A stretch of DNA of 64,000 nt from the NCBI GenBank assembly GCA_964577835.1, contig CAZOBN010000003.1, positions 1-64,000 on the forward strand, written 5' to 3'. Both the position numbers and the translations under genes were made by a program. Within the stretch, counting starts at the first letter, position 1. Every line of letters begins with the position of its first letter. The notes beneath the pieces are model-generated. The model was given only the letters and a program-made list of their open reading frames with translations, was not told the origin of the DNA and did not search any database. This DNA is from CAVVYA01 sp964577835. Its GTDB lineage: Bacteria; Pseudomonadota; Alphaproteobacteria; SMXQ01. This document shows positions 42,885 through 51,448 of the stretch, piece after piece.

Positions 42885-43979
42885 ATGAAACAGCTCCCTT
42901 TTCCGACTTCGCTTCTTTTCGCCATCATGCTCACGGCTGTCTGCCCCACGAGCGGCGCGGTGGCGGACGACGGCGCGCAGCACCGCGTCACACCAGTCGA
43001 GGCAGAGACCGAGAGCCAGGCGGCCACCGCCGAAGCAGCCCCACACGACGAGGACCGGCGCGGCACCTGGACCTTCGTCGTGGAAAACGACTTGTTCGCC
43101 GGCACCGACCGCCACTACACCAATGGCCTCCACCTGAGCTGGCTATCGGCCTCCGACGACGTGCCGGACTCCGCTCGGGTCGTAGCCTCGTGGCTGCCCT
43201 TTCTGCTCGATCCCCAAGGCAAGTGGCGCATCGGCTACAATTTCGGCCAGAGCATGTTCACGCCGACCGACACCAAGATCCGCGAAGCGCAGCCGAACGA
43301 CCGGCCCTGGGCCGGCTATCTCTACGGCGGCGTCGCGCTGCTCTCCGAGACGCCGCGCACCCTCGAAACGCTCGAGCTCGACGTCGGCGTGGTCGGCCCC
43401 GCCTCGTTCGCCGAGCAGTCGCAGAAGACATGGCATGAGCTGATCGGCGTCTCCAACCCGGAAGGCTGGAACAATCAGATCAAGAACGAGCCGACCGTGG
43501 CGCTGATCTACGAACGGAAATGGCGCGAGGAGCTCTGGCGTTTCGCCGTTCCCGACAGCGATCTCGGCATCGATGTCACGCCCCATGTCGGCGCGACACT
43601 CGGCAATGTCTTCACCTATGCGGCGACCGGCCTCGGATTTCGCATCGGCGAGGATCTGCCGGCCGACTTCGGACCGCCACGGATCCGGCCCAGCCTGCCC
43701 GGCTCGGGCTTCTTCGAGCTCGACGATCGCTTCGGATGGTATTTTTTCGCCTCGGCCGAAGGGCGCGCGGTCGCCCGCAACATCTTCCTGGACGGCAATA
43801 CCTTCACCGACAGCGCCAGCGTCGACAAGCTGCCGTTCGTCGCGGATATGCAGGTCGGCCTGGCCTTCATGGTGGACCAGGCACGCATCGGTATCGCGCA
43901 GGTCTACCGCACGCGCGAGTTCCGCACGCAGAATGCGCCCGACCGCTTCGGCGTCGTCAGCCTGTCGTTGAAATTCTGA
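42885..43979 (+). CDS. Outer-membrane lipid A deacylase, LpxR family
   Basis: A 364-residue protein with a signal peptide (MKQLPFPTSLLFAIML). The mature part is rich in amphipathic beta-strands and ends in Phe (VSLSLKF), like outer-membrane barrels. ENDLFAGTDRHYTNGLHLSW is the LpxR motif with likely calcium/catalytic residues (Asn, Asp, Thr, Asn); DRPWAGYLYGG follows. LpxR removes the 3'-acyloxyacyl chain of lipid A. It is divergent from the receiver gene. Confidence 0.9.
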   Translation: MKQLPFPTSLLFAIMLTAVCPTSGAVADDGAQHRVTPVEAETESQAATAEAAPHDEDRRGTWTFVVENDLFAGTDRHYTNGLHLSWLSASDDVPDSARVVASWLPFLLDPQGKWRIGYNFGQSMFTPTDTKIREAQPNDRPWAGYLYGGVALLSETPRTLETLELDVGVVGPASFAEQSQKTWHELIGVSNPEGWNNQIKNEPTVALIYERKWREELWRFAVPDSDLGIDVTPHVGATLGNVFTYAATGLGFRIGEDLPADFGPPRIRPSLPGSGFFELDDRFGWYFFASAEGRAVARNIFLDGNTFTDSASVDKLPFVADMQVGLAFMVDQARIGIAQVYRTREFRTQNAPDRFGVVSLSLKF

Positions 43980-43994
43980 CGGATGAGCGCCGGG

Positions 43995-44396
43995 TCAGTG
44001 GGCGGCGACCACGATTTTCACCAGGCGGTCGGATGCGCGCTCTTTGGCGCTTTGCGCGATCGCGGCGCGGAAGACTTCCGCGGTGTGCGCATCGGGCACC
44101 GTCACCGTGTGCGGCAGCCCGGTGACCGCTACCCTGGCACAGGCCGGCGACAGACGCATGAGCGCGAGGGCGACGAGCGCAGCCTGGGCAGGAATGAGCG
44201 CGGCGGGGTCGATCTGCGCCTCGGGCTGCCGATCATAGCCGTCAACAAAGCCGAACTCCGCCAATGCGGCCAGCGCTTGTTGCGCCTTTTCCTTGGCTGT
44301 CCCCCGCGCCCGCGCCGCCAGCAACACCTTGGCGAACGCGCTTTTCATCTTCTGGCGGATGACGACGCTCTTGTTTTCTGTGATGTCGGTTCTCAT
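43995..44396 (-). CDS. Hypothetical protein
   Basis: A 133-residue protein preceded by GGGGAG at six bases. The first half is a basic, alanine-rich helix (KMKSAFAKVLLAARARGTAK) and the rest alternates helices with a short strand-like segment (HTVTVPDAHTAEVFRAAI). I do not recognise a family. It converges with the LpxR gene. Confidence 0.6.
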   Translation of the reverse strand: MRTDITENKSVVIRQKMKSAFAKVLLAARARGTAKEKAQQALAALAEFGFVDGYDRQPEAQIDPAALIPAQAALVALALMRLSPACARVAVTGLPHTVTVPDAHTAEVFRAAIAQSAKERASDRLVKIVVAAH

Positions 44397-44582
44397 CGAC
44401 TACTCCCCTGATGTCGTCGGGCCAAGCTTACCCGCAGATCATTAGCAAGGAAATGTTACAGAAAAGCGGCTACATTCAGTATGTGTAGGATGAATATGAC
44501 ACAACTCGTTGCGGAATGCAGCGGTCGCCTCGCGGTTGTAAAGTCCGCCGGGTGAGCAGCTCGCGTGGCGAAAGGACACGGC

Positions 44583-45065
44583 ATGCCACAGGATGAGAAG
44601 CGGATTGCGATCGCCGCCGAGGCGGCGCCACCGCGCACCAAGCCCTCCAACTATCCGGAACCATTCTTTTCCCGCATGGCCGGGCGCTTGAAGCGGCCGC
44701 TCGGGGATCTGTTCGGTTTGAGCAACTTCGGCGTCAATCTCACCAGACTCTCGCCCGGCGGACAATCGGCCCTGCGCCACGCCCATACCCGCCAGGACGA
44801 GTTCATCTATGTCTTGGAGGGCGAGCCGACGCTGATCACCGACGCGGGCGAGACGATCCTGCGACCCGGCATGTGCGCCGGTTTTAAGGCGGGAACGGGC
44901 GACGGGCATCATTTGATCAACCGCACAGATCGGGACGTGGTCTATCTCGAGATCGGCGATCGCACGGCGGGCGATACCGGTAGTTACCCTGACGACGACA
45001 TCCAGGCGACGCTGGACAGCAGCGGAAAATGGGCCTTCACCCACAAGGACGGCCGCGCCTATTGA
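44583..45065 (+). CDS. Cupin-domain protein
   Basis: A 160-residue single cupin: GGQSALRHAHTRQDEFIYVL EGE-type motif 1 and GDGHHLINRTDRDVVYLEIG motif 2. Histidines and a glutamate fit one metal site. Members are often sugar-binding or isomerase-like; the role here is not known. The ATG at 44583 follows AAAGGA by six bases. Confidence 0.88.
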   Translation: MPQDEKRIAIAAEAAPPRTKPSNYPEPFFSRMAGRLKRPLGDLFGLSNFGVNLTRLSPGGQSALRHAHTRQDEFIYVLEGEPTLITDAGETILRPGMCAGFKAGTGDGHHLINRTDRDVVYLEIGDRTAGDTGSYPDDDIQATLDSSGKWAFTHKDGRAY

Positions 45066-45196
45066 AGCCATGGTTGACGTGCGTCGGCACGGCCTTGCGC
45101 GGCGCGCCGTTCCATGCACAATGCGCCGCCTGATTTATCTGCCCCTGATCTGGCCGCCAGCCGGCCGTCCCTCACTGGTCCGAAAGGAAACCAGCC

Positions 45197-45688
45197 ATGT
45201 CCGCCAAAAGCACCGGCGCGTCCGACGACGTGCGCGAAAACTTCCTCCATCTCTATCTCGATAGCGGCCGCGTCGTGATCCAACTGCGCCCGGACCTCGC
45301 CCCCACCCACGTGGAGCGCATCAAGCAACTGACGCGCGATGGGTTCTACGACGGCATCGTCTTCCATCGCGTCATCGACGGCTTCATGGCCCAGACCGGC
45401 GACCCGACCGGCACCGGCACGGGCGGCTCGGGCCAGAAGCTCAAGGCCGAGTTCACCCGCACGCCATTCAAGCGCGGCACCGTCGGCATGGCGCGCTCGC
45501 AGAACCCGAACAGCGGCGACAGCCAGTTCTTCATCTGCTTCGCCGATGCCCGCTTCCTCGACGGTCAATACACCGTGTGGGGCGAGGTCACCGAAGGCAT
45601 GGAGTTGGTCGACGGCATCGCCCAGGGCGAGCCGCCGGAGGATCCGGATAAGATCGTCCGCATGGTCGTCGCCGCGGACGACAAATAA
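45197..45688 (+). CDS. Peptidyl-prolyl cis-trans isomerase, cyclophilin type
   Basis: A 163-residue cytoplasmic cyclophilin with no signal peptide. FHRVIDGFMAQTGDPTGTG and KRGTVGMARSQNPNSGDSQF carry the catalytic Arg and Gln/Phe; FFICFADARFLDGQYTVWGE closes the domain. It speeds proline isomerisation. An AAGGAAA site precedes the ATG. Confidence 0.95.
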   Translation: MSAKSTGASDDVRENFLHLYLDSGRVVIQLRPDLAPTHVERIKQLTRDGFYDGIVFHRVIDGFMAQTGDPTGTGTGGSGQKLKAEFTRTPFKRGTVGMARSQNPNSGDSQFFICFADARFLDGQYTVWGEVTEGMELVDGIAQGEPPEDPDKIVRMVVAADDK

Positions 45689-45759
45689 GCACGAGACGAT
45701 CGGCGAGCGCGGCATACCTGATCCGCCGCGCCGTCCTCAATTCCCAGGAGTTGCGAATT

Positions 45760-46047
45760 ATGGCCACTGCCAAAACCCAGCAGGTCAAGACCGGCGGCGT
45801 CGCCGCCGACCAGCTGCGAAGCTTCATCGAGCGCATCGAGCGGCTCGACGAGGAAAAGGCGACGCTCGCCAACGACATCAAGGAGGTCTTCGCCGAAGCC
45901 AAGATGAACGGATTCGACACGCCGGCGATGCGCCAAATCCTCAAGCTGCGCAAGATGGACCATTCGGACCGCCAGGAGCGCGAGGCCATCCTGGATCTCT
46001 ATATGCGCGCGCTCGGCATGGACGACGACCGCGGCGCGGAGGAGTAG
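45760..46047 (+). CDS. gapR: GapR-like DUF2312 nucleoid protein
   Basis: A 95-residue alpha-helical protein of DUF2312. In Caulobacter the family member GapR clamps overtwisted DNA ahead of replication and transcription. Landmarks: QLRSFIERIERLDEEK, DIKEVFAEAKMNGFDTPAM and ILKLRKMDHSDRQEREAIL. ATG 45760 follows AGGAG by nine bases. Length and sequence fit a functional copy. Confidence 0.9.
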   Translation: MATAKTQQVKTGGVAADQLRSFIERIERLDEEKATLANDIKEVFAEAKMNGFDTPAMRQILKLRKMDHSDRQEREAILDLYMRALGMDDDRGAEE

Positions 46048-46082
46048 GCGGCTCGACGCCGACGACAACCAGTCCTAGTTTC

Positions 46083-46252
46083 TCGTCATGCCCCGGCTTG
46101 TCCCACGGCTGTCCGGTTGAGCATCCAAGTTTTCCAGAAAAAACGCGGACAGCATGACATTCGATGGTGAATTCGCAGAGGACGGACACCGATCGTCACA
46201 GTCACAAGCGACGGCTTGACGTGGATGGCCCGACTGAATCGGGCCATGACGA
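46083..46252. repeat. Dispersed palindromic repeat (CATGCCCCGGCTTGTC type), copy B
   Basis: Shares its outer parts with the copy at 34106 (CGTCATGCCCCGGCTTGTCC at the left, CGTGGATGGCCCGACTGAAT at the right), but the middle is about 70 bp longer and differs. No coding content. Confidence 0.6.
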
Positions 46253-46313
46253 TTTTTTTCGTCGCGCGCATCGTCGGGCTGGTGGCGGCCGTCTTAACAG
46301 CCGATTCCAGGTG

Positions 46314-46418
46314 CTAGAGCATGATCCGTTTCAGTGGAATCGGATCATGCTCTCGAGTCTTGATTTAATCGCGTTTTCTACGCCGAACCGGTTTCCACTT
46401 CGGCGGAAAACGCTCTAG
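46314..46418 (+). repeat. CTAG-bounded 105-bp palindromic repeat, copy 3
   Basis: Nearly identical to the copies at 11578 and 37094. It starts CTAGAGCATGATCC and ends GAAAACGCTCTAG. Located next to copy B of the other repeat family and just after the DUF488 gene stop (minus strand). Confidence 0.88.
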
Positions 46419-46421
46419 GGC

Positions 46422-46976
46422 CTACAGCCCCGGCAGCCGCGGCGCTGCGGGGTTTTCCGGATAGAGCAGAGCGCCGTTCTCGCTCCGCACCGCGTTCTCG
46501 GCGATGCGCGCCGGCTCGGTCTTGCCCGCCGCCAGGATGTGAACCACCTCGTTGCCGTCGGCCAGCAGATAGTCGGCGATGATGCGTCGGTGGCATTTCC
46601 ACCACAGCGCTTCCGCGCACATGATGGCCGGCCGGCGGATCGCGGCGATCCGTTCCAGCTCGGCAAGCGCCGCGCGGAACGGCGGCGTCAGGGCATAGTC
46701 GGCGTAGTTGCGGAATCCCGCATGCGTCCAGAACGAATTGGGCGAGGGCCCCTCTTGCTGCTTGCCGCGCCGGCCGCCGAGCGCCTTGTCGTTGCTGTAG
46801 GCGATGCCGGCGTCCGGCAGCGCGGCCGCCAGATGTTCCATATTGAACTGCGGGTTCCGGCGCGAGCGCGGTATGGTCCGCACATCGAGCAGCATATCCA
46901 CGCCCCGTTCGCGCAGCATGGCGATCAGTTCGTCGAGGCTGCGCGTCGAATGGCCAATGGTGAAGATCGTCGGCAT
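46422..46976 (-). CDS. DUF488 family protein
   Basis: A 184-residue protein of DUF488: FTIGHSTRSLDELIAMLRE at the start, DVRTIPRSRRNPQFN in the middle and the conserved CAEALWWKCHRRIIADYL near the end. The Cys-Ala-Glu and Cys-His-Arg residues suggest a catalytic or nucleic-acid role, but none is proven. Just downstream on the plus strand is repeat copy 3. Confidence 0.9.
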   Translation of the reverse strand: MPTIFTIGHSTRSLDELIAMLRERGVDMLLDVRTIPRSRRNPQFNMEHLAAALPDAGIAYSNDKALGGRRGKQQEGPSPNSFWTHAGFRNYADYALTPPFRAALAELERIAAIRRPAIMCAEALWWKCHRRIIADYLLADGNEVVHILAAGKTEPARIAENAVRSENGALLYPENPAAPRLPGL

Positions 46977-47022
46977 GCCGATCAGATAAGCACGATGGGC
47001 GCAGGCTGCCAGTCCGCGTCTT

Positions 47023-48432
47023 TCAGCCCGGCAGCCGCAGGGTGAAGATAACCGCGCCGACAGCCGCGCTGACGGCCAGCACCGTCAGCATGCGGATATG
47101 GAAAACCAGCATGGCGACGATCGCCGCAGCCGAGAGCGCGAGCGCGAAAGGATCGAGCGTCGCCCACGCCGGCCAGTGCAGCTTGAGACCGTGGGTCTCG
47201 ATCGTGTCGACCCGGGCGAACAGCACGTGCAGCGCGAACCATACGGTCAGGTTCAGCATGACGCCGACCACGGCGGCGGTGATGGTGGTCAGCGCCGCCG
47301 CCAGCGCGTTGTTGCCGCGCAGGGCCTCGATATAGGGCGCGCCGAGGAAGATCCACAGGAAGCAGGGCACGAAGGTGACCCAGGTGGTGAGCGCAGCGCC
47401 GAGCACGCCCGCCATCATCGGGTCGAGCGTGCCCGGGTTGCGGAAAGCGCCCATGAAACCGACGAACTGCAGCACCAGGATGAGCGGCCCGGGCGTGGTC
47501 TCGGCGAGACCCAAGCCGTCGAGCATTTCGCCCGGCTGCAGCCAGCCGTGGGTGTTCACCGCCTCCTGCGCCACATAGGCGAGCACGGCATAGGCGCCGC
47601 CGAAGGTGACCACCGCCATTTTGCTGAAGAACAGGCCCTCGGCGACATAGATGCTGTTCCAACCGGCCCAAACCGCGACGGCGGAAATCGGCGCGAACCA
47701 CAACACCAGGCAGATCCCCAGCACGCGCATGGCGCGCCCCAGACTGGGGCGGGTGTGGTCGAGCGTGCCGTCGGCGAGCGCCGCGTCGAGCGCGGGCGTA
47801 GCCTCCGTCTTGCCGCCGTGGCTCTGGGCGAGGCCGAAGACACGCGGCCAAAGCCGGCCGCCGACCAGGCCGACGAGCGCGGCGCCGAGCACGATGATGG
47901 GAAAATCCACGTCGAAGGCGAAGATGCCGAGGAAGGCCGCGGCGGCGATGAGATACATCCAGACGTTCTTCAGCGCGCGTCTGCTGATCCGCAACAGCGC
48001 CTCGACCACGACCGCGAGCACGGCAGCCTTCACGCCGAAGAAAATCGCCTGGACCAGGGTGAGGTCATGGAAGCCGGCATAGAGAATGCTCAAGCCCAGA
48101 ATGACCAGCGCGCCCGGCACCACGAACAGGATGCCGGCGGCCAGGCCGCCCGCCGTGCGATGCAGCAGCCAGCCGATATAGGTGGCGAGTTGCTGCGCCT
48201 CGGGACCCGGCAGCAGCATGCAATAGTTGAGCGCATGGAGAAAGCGGCTCTCGCCGATCCAGCGCTTCTCGTCGACCAGGATGCGGTGCATGAGGGCGAT
48301 CTGCCCGGCCGGACCGCCGAAGCTCAGCAGGCCGATCTTGAGCCAGACGCGAAAGGCCTCCGCGAAGCTGACGCCATGACCTTGCGCCTGGGCGGTTTCG
48401 TTCGCGGCTGCGGCGCCCAGGTTCTCTGGCAT
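47023..48432 (-). CDS. chrA: Chromate transporter ChrA
   Basis: A 469-residue inner-membrane protein with two homologous halves: LKIGLLSFGGPAGQIALMHR in the first and KMAVVTFGGAYAVLAYVAQ in the second, each followed by PGP(L/E) signatures (LLPGPEAQQLATYIGW, TTPGPLILVLQFVGF). The long-chain CHR family exports chromate. The start at ATG 48432 has a weak ribosome site. No chrB or regulator is next to it. Confidence 0.93.
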   Translation of the reverse strand: MPENLGAAAANETAQAQGHGVSFAEAFRVWLKIGLLSFGGPAGQIALMHRILVDEKRWIGESRFLHALNYCMLLPGPEAQQLATYIGWLLHRTAGGLAAGILFVVPGALVILGLSILYAGFHDLTLVQAIFFGVKAAVLAVVVEALLRISRRALKNVWMYLIAAAAFLGIFAFDVDFPIIVLGAALVGLVGGRLWPRVFGLAQSHGGKTEATPALDAALADGTLDHTRPSLGRAMRVLGICLVLWFAPISAVAVWAGWNSIYVAEGLFFSKMAVVTFGGAYAVLAYVAQEAVNTHGWLQPGEMLDGLGLAETTPGPLILVLQFVGFMGAFRNPGTLDPMMAGVLGAALTTWVTFVPCFLWIFLGAPYIEALRGNNALAAALTTITAAVVGVMLNLTVWFALHVLFARVDTIETHGLKLHWPAWATLDPFALALSAAAIVAMLVFHIRMLTVLAVSAAVGAVIFTLRLPG

Positions 48433-48699
48433 GGCTTCAACCCGCTTGATGGCGACGCGATGAAAAGACCGGTGAACCGGCAAGCGCCGGGACCAAGCCG
48501 ATCGCGCGTGTTGCAAATGGAGCGACAAGCCGCAAGGCACCCTCCCCTATGAACGAGGCAAGGGCAGCGCTTGGACAGGGCGTCTTGGGATACCGGGCGT
48601 CTGCCGAGCCCGACGAAGCAATCTACAAGTTGACCTCGACAATGCCAAGGCCAATACAACTATGATATTTTCCCGAAGTGACCGTCGACGGTGATCGCC

Positions 48700-49938
48700 T
48701 CAGTTTCGCTGACTGTTCCGCGCAACTCTCTCCGCATTATGCTGGATGCTGTCACTGATCAGGCGCAAACTTTCACCGTTAACCTGAAATCTGTTACTCA
48801 ATTCGGTGGCGATTCGTTGTGCTCCCGATGAAACAGCCTCAGCAATTTGATTGACTCGGCGGGGTGTTGCAGAAGGTGACAATCCAACACTGGACGCGAA
48901 GCGTTCCCAATGACGCTTATGCAAGTGTTCAGCGCGGCTCTTATCAGCGATCTTCATCGCAAGGTTTCGAGTGATGTTCTGATATATGAGCGCGGTCATG
49001 AGATCGTATGCCGGGGCCAATCGAGGTCCGTCATCGGTCAGCATGAGGGAGTAGTTTTTGCCATGGCGGTCGGTATCGCCTATGCAACATGAAAAAACGA
49101 TAAGATCCAAAAGGTGGAGTCGATCACGAGCACGCTGTTTCGAGTGCTCGTCAATGACGCTGAATAAATTTGCGAACCCCGGCCATCCTCCCGACTCATG
49201 TTTATTCGTTGGATAGATAGAGAGGGCCTGACAGAAGTCTTCTTGATGATCCCTGTGCACCTTCCTATCGGCAGATAAGTGCCGATCATAGCGCTCCACG
49301 AGCAGATATTTTTTGTCTAAGGCGGTCGCCATTGTCGTAGAAGCTGTCGGCAAACCAACATGCGCCGCTAAATGCATGCAGAAAAGCTCATTCTCTACCG
49401 TGGCATGGAGACGGTCACTCGCCGGTTTTAGTATATGTGTGGATGCGGCGCCGTTGAGGGGCAGCAGGATGTTGCCATCGAAAACTGCGACGGTCAGTTT
49501 CGACTGAGCGCCTGCCAGAGACATGGTTACGCCTCCCTCGCCAATCAGCAAGGGGCGGTCGGGAAGTTGAGCTATGGCTTGCGCGAGTTGAACGTCGTCC
49601 AGTTTGCGATATTGAGCATCATTGGTTGATTCAGAGGCACCAATAGATAGCGCGCCAGCGGTTTCACGACCGATTTTCTCAAGGAGGCCGTAGACGTCCC
49701 CCTGGCTGCGTCCCAGAAGGCGTCCAATCACCTCCAACTGCCGTTCCTCGGGTAAGAGGTTTGCAAACCAGGGGGTTGCGACTGAGTTCTCGAACTCTCC
49801 CTCGCGCAGTGGCATGCTGACGGATATTGCAAAGGAGTTCTTTTGACTCAACCATTCCGGCGAGTAAGCAAATGTGAGGCCAACTTTGTCTCGCGTGATA
49901 TGGCCGACAAGTTGGTCTTCATAGAAGACAGGCAGCAT
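48700..49938 (-). CDS. hipA: HipA-family toxin (serine/threonine kinase)
   Basis: A 412-residue HipA-type kinase. The autophosphorylated serine is in GEGGVTMSLAGAQSKL (S140), the catalytic aspartate in GDTDRHGKNYS and the metal aspartate in LAPAYDLMTAL. In Escherichia coli HipA phosphorylates glutamyl-tRNA synthetase and stops growth. The gene starts two bases after hipB. DNA here is visibly more AT-rich than its neighbours, suggesting transfer. Confidence 0.92.
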   Translation of the reverse strand: MLPVFYEDQLVGHITRDKVGLTFAYSPEWLSQKNSFAISVSMPLREGEFENSVATPWFANLLPEERQLEVIGRLLGRSQGDVYGLLEKIGRETAGALSIGASESTNDAQYRKLDDVQLAQAIAQLPDRPLLIGEGGVTMSLAGAQSKLTVAVFDGNILLPLNGAASTHILKPASDRLHATVENELFCMHLAAHVGLPTASTTMATALDKKYLLVERYDRHLSADRKVHRDHQEDFCQALSIYPTNKHESGGWPGFANLFSVIDEHSKQRARDRLHLLDLIVFSCCIGDTDRHGKNYSLMLTDDGPRLAPAYDLMTALIYQNITRNLAMKIADKSRAEHLHKRHWERFASSVGLSPSATPRRVNQIAEAVSSGAQRIATELSNRFQVNGESLRLISDSIQHNAERVARNSQRN

Positions 49939-49940
49939 TT

Positions 49941-50150
49941 CTATGGCCTATCAGTCAGGCCGATATACAGACCGAGCGAGGTCGCCACCCGAAAAGCCAA
50001 CCCCAGACGGACTGTTTCCTTACCGGCTTCCAAATCGACGATGAAGCGCTCTCCGGTGCCTACCGAGAGGGCCAATTCCTTCTGGGTCAATCCAGCTCTG
50101 CGCCGAGCCTCTCGGACAGACGACCCAAAATCTCGCGCGTCTTTTATCAT
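49941..50150 (-). CDS. hipB: HipB-like antitoxin/repressor
   Basis: A 69-residue XRE-type helix-turn-helix protein (SVREARRRAGLTQKELALSV, GERFIVDLEAGKETVR). ATG 50150 is chosen because GAGG precedes it and because an upstream ATG at 50240 would place an operator and the promoter inside the coding region. HipB binds HipA and represses the operon. It starts the hipBA unit and ends two bases before hipA. Confidence 0.88.
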   Translation of the reverse strand: MIKDARDFGSSVREARRRAGLTQKELALSVGTGERFIVDLEAGKETVRLGLAFRVATSLGLYIGLTDRP

Positions 50151-50165
50151 CCTAGCCAACCTCAA

Positions 50166-50183
50166 TCTTACTGATCGGTAAGA
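50166..50183. promoter_or_regulatory. HipB operator box 1
   Basis: TCTTAC-TGATCG-GTAAGA, 18 bp, perfect arms. It overlaps the -10 region and predicted start of transcription of hipB. Confidence 0.75.
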
Positions 50184-50209
50184 TATAAGATTGGAATGGC
50201 TACTTGCAA
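50182..50209 (-). promoter_or_regulatory. Candidate hipBA promoter
   Basis: On the minus strand TTGCAA (50204-50209) and TATATC (50182-50187) are 16 bp apart, between operator boxes 1 and 2. A HipB dimer at box 1 would cover the -10 box. Confidence 0.55.
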
Positions 50210-50215
50210 GGTTAA

Positions 50216-50233
50216 ACTTACCGATCGGGTTGT
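50216..50233. promoter_or_regulatory. HipB operator box 2 (degenerate)
   Basis: ACTTAC-CGATCG-GGTTGT. The left arm and centre match boxes 1 and 3; the right arm has changed. It begins exactly 50 bp from box 1. Confidence 0.6.
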
Positions 50234-50265
50234 TCTCCATTAAACGGGCGTTAAAAAAGCCAAAT

Positions 50266-50283
50266 TCTTACCGTTCGGTAAGA
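50266..50283. promoter_or_regulatory. HipB operator box 3
   Basis: TCTTAC-CGTTCG-GTAAGA, perfect arms. It begins exactly 50 bp from box 2 and 100 bp from box 1. Confidence 0.75.
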
Positions 50284-50306
50284 TGCGCGGACACGTGCAA
50301 AAATGA

Positions 50307-50338
50307 AACCCCGCCCGGGCAGAAGCCGCGGCGGGGTT
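50307..50338 (-). terminator. Strong hairpin, probable terminator
   Basis: A 9-bp stem, AACCCCGCC / GGCGGGGTT, with a 14-nt loop. On the minus strand it is followed by TCATTTTTGC. It would end a transcript coming from the structured region to its right before the hipBA promoter. Confidence 0.65.
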
Positions 50339-50700
50339 CCGATTTTGGTGGGGTCTAACCCCCGACCCGTCCGAAACGGATCATATGACGGGCGTCAATG
50401 CCCGGTCTTCAGGTCTTACGTATGTCTGGCAGCCCGCGATCCGGTACCCCCCATGGCGGGACTAGAAAGCGGACTGTGGCTTCCGGTATGTGGGCGGAAG
50501 CCAACGTAACTGGCTGGGTGGATCTTCCATGCGTGACGCACCCTCCTGACTGTTGACACGGTGTCGGCCGCTTGCCGGCCATCGAAGGCACCGATGAAAG
50601 GGCCTGGTCCCGTCGGATGACAAGCCGGCGCGCCTTGCTCCAGGAAGGCGCCGGCTCAGCGCGTCCCGGTTAGTACCGGCGAAGGGTTGTTGGCAAACCC
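50339..50700 (-). ncRNA. Candidate structured RNA region (no supported gene)
   Basis: No convincing protein frame is seen in these 362 bp. Consecutive inverted repeats cover most of it: GGGGT/ACCCC at 50350-50362; CCCGT/ACGGG at 50366-50392 with inner TCCG/CGGA; a perfect 9-bp stem TGGCTTCCG/CGGAAGCCA at 50477-50503; CGGTG/CACCG at 50559-50593 enclosing GGCCG/CGGCC; GCCGGCG...CGCCGGC at 50624-50655; CCGGT/ACCGG at 50666-50679; GGGTT/AACCC at 50684-50700. The terminator-like hairpin at 50307 suggests minus-strand transcription. No known RNA family is recognised, so this is tentative. Confidence 0.4.
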
Positions 50701-51010
50701 GCGCGCTTTCATCGGCATGTGCCGACATGAAGAAGCCTAGGACTCACATTTTCGTGTTTCAAGCAGTAAAGTGACGTCAAATTGACATATATCATAATTA
50801 AATTGCGTCGCTCCGCTTGGCTTGGCCGGCACTCGCCTGAACCCCCTGAGTCAAATGTGGGACAGGCCCATACCATCGTACAGCGCCCATTGTCCGCCGC
50901 CTCGCATGCCGATAAATAGGGCAGTGCCGGATGCCAAGTGCAACGGAGCAAGGTTTCCGGCGTTTAGTATCGTTTGGTATCGTTCGAGAACTCAATCATA
51001 AGGGGCCCCC
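50701..51010 (+). promoter_or_regulatory. Gene-free upstream region of the PA2779-like gene
   Basis: No gene is seen. The stretch around 50760-50810 is AT-rich. Just before the next gene is a tandem 10-bp repeat, CGTTTAGTAT CGTTTGGTAT, followed by CGTTCG (50961-50986), which may be a regulator site. Confidence 0.35.
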
Positions 51011-51424
51011 ATGCTGAAATCCCGCAAGTTCTGCCGTGCCGTCGTCGCTGCCGTGACCGCCGGCCTGTTCGTCACCTCGATGCCGATGCCGCGCGCCCAG
51101 GCGGCGCTCGTCACCAGCGAAGAGCTCGTCACCCAGCGGTCGGTCGCCGCCGACCGCGCCCGCATCAACGAGCTGATGGCCCGCGAGGACGTTCAGCGCG
51201 AGCTGAAGACCTATGGCATCTCGCCGGACGAAGCCCAGGCGCGCGTCAACAGCCTGACCGACGAGGAAGTCATGCAGGTCGCCGGCCGGCTCGACCAAAT
51301 GCCGGCAGGCCAGGGCGCGCTCGGCGTCATCATCGGCGCCGCGCTGATTATCTTCATCGTCCTGCTGATCACCGACATCGCGGGTCTGACCAAGGTCTTC
51401 CCCTGGACGCGTAGCGTGCGTTAA
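51011..51424 (+). CDS. PA2779 family protein
   Basis: A 137-residue exported protein. Signal peptide (FCRAVVAAVTAGLFVTSM), then a helical region (RINELMAREDVQRELKTYGI, SPDEAQARVNSLTDEEVMQ) and a C-terminal membrane helix (LGVIIGAALIIFIVLLITDI). It is always found next to a PA2778-type peptidase, as here (24 bp). Function unknown. Confidence 0.87.
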   Translation: MLKSRKFCRAVVAAVTAGLFVTSMPMPRAQAALVTSEELVTQRSVAADRARINELMAREDVQRELKTYGISPDEAQARVNSLTDEEVMQVAGRLDQMPAGQGALGVIIGAALIIFIVLLITDIAGLTKVFPWTRSVR

Positions 51425-51448
51425 TCGGCCAGGTCGAAGACGCGTTCC

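Noticed and set aside
50462..50728. 88-residue minus-strand frame in the structured region
   Set aside because: No domain, no good ribosome site at its start, and strong inverted repeats explain the open frame.
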